Source: Streptomyces silaceus
Lineage (GTDB): Bacteria > Actinomycetota > Actinomycetes > Streptomycetales > Streptomycetaceae
DNA: 54,175 bases
Assembly: GCF_001419745.1 (NCBI RefSeq)
Contig: NZ_LIRJ01000123.1
Span: forward strand, 1 to 54,175
Direction: 5' to 3'
The first letter of the stretch is position 1. Every line of letters begins with the position of its first letter. Both the position numbers and the translations under genes were made by a program. Below, piece after piece: positions 52,995 to 54,175 of the stretch. The notes beneath the pieces are model-generated. The model had not been told where the DNA came from and did not search any database. It saw nothing but the letters and a program-made list of their open reading frames with translations.

Positions 52995-53024
52995 TTGACG
53001 GGGTCTCGATGGCCGGGGCTCAAT
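52995..53024 (+). promoter_or_regulatory. Candidate metK promoter
   Basis: TTGACG at 52995-53000 is an excellent -35; CTCAAT at 53019-53024, 18 nt downstream, is a weak -10. Use of it would give metK a leader of about 230 nt. Confidence 0.35.
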
Positions 53025-53261
53025 GTCATTTTCGCCCCAGCGGCCGCCTCAAATCCGGGAAAACCGGACACGAGGCCCTCTGGTGGAGACTGATCGTCGT
53101 ACCGCACAATGCAGTGCCGCAGGTCACAGGGCTCCCAAGTGGCGAGACATGTGGTCCGGCGGGCAAGAGTGACCGATAAACTGGTCTCGGACGACGCCGG
53201 GCGCAGCCTCCGGCAGTCCACAAATGATCAGCCAGCAGCCGCTGCAACCACAGGGAGCGAT

Positions 53262-54175
<914 letters not shown>

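Noticed and set aside
52868..53221. Minus-strand open frame of 117 codons upstream of metK
   Set aside because: Lacks the third-position GC bias of real genes here and covers the hairpins and putative metK promoter.
52831..53261. SAM riboswitch upstream of metK
   Set aside because: The long leader invited it, but I found none of the conserved SAM-I, SAM-II or SAM-IV core sequences; kept only as a structured region of unknown role.

Overview
This window is chromosomal DNA from a Streptomyces-type actinomycete. The evidence is a very high G+C content with strong third-position GC bias, frequent GTG and TTG starts, many 1-8 nt stop/start overlaps, and a gene order I recognise from memory of Streptomyces coelicolor: pdxST - yebC - ruvCAB - yajC - secDF - apt - relA ... 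hisS ... rpsD ... alaS - ruvX - mltG - aroECKB ... efp - nusB - bldD - pyrRBC - carAB - pyrDF - sIHF - gmk - rpoZ - coaBC - metK. Functions are assigned from sequence motifs and family knowledge; no database search was run.

Layout. 1-5.0 kb: tail of an unidentified gene, vitamin B6 synthesis (pdxS, pdxT), a YebC/PmpR regulator and the RuvCAB Holliday-junction set. 5.1-12.1 kb: Sec accessory genes yajC-secD-secF, adenine phosphoribosyltransferase, and the bifunctional (p)ppGpp enzyme RelA. 12.2-15.0 kb: a compact three-gene accessory cassette (Ser/Thr kinase with a TPR-like tail, a small EACC1-type protein, a caspase-like protease with TPRs). 15.1-17.3 kb: minus-strand DUF349 protein and a membrane-anchored cyclophilin. 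17.5-22.8 kb: metallo-hydrolase, hisS, the relic of an ABC-transporter ATPase, a VKOR-family membrane protein, rarA and a secreted HNH-type nuclease. 23.1-25.9 kb: rpsD and, convergently, a STAND-type ATPase. 26.0-32.8 kb: two small membrane-associated proteins, alaS, ruvX, mltG, aroE. 32.9-38.0 kb: aroC-aroK-aroB, a proline-rich P-loop protein and an M24-fold protein with altered metal ligands. 38.1-39.9 kb: efp, nusB and, on the minus strand, the developmental master regulator bldD. 40.0-50.0 kb: a complete pyrimidine operon. 50.2-54.2 kb: sIHF, gmk, rpoZ, coaBC and the 5' part of metK.

How the genes work together. Most of the window is housekeeping: nucleotide, shikimate and cofactor synthesis, translation, recombination and protein export. 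It also carries several global regulators (RelA, BldD, sIHF, omega subunit). The pyr operon carries its own control: a PyrR-binding RNA element overlaps the pyrR ribosome-binding site. bldD has a palindrome lying over its own -10 element.

The most unusual content is the kinase / EACC1 / caspase cassette inserted between relA and the DUF349 gene. It has the architecture of a proposed NTP- or phosphorylation-regulated conflict (suicide-type immunity) system. Other items worth a second look are the catalytically altered M24 protein, the decayed ABC ATPase, a structured U-tract-ended region upstream of metK, and a perfect hairpin between sIHF and gmk. I saw no tRNA, rRNA, CRISPR array, insertion sequence or prophage.
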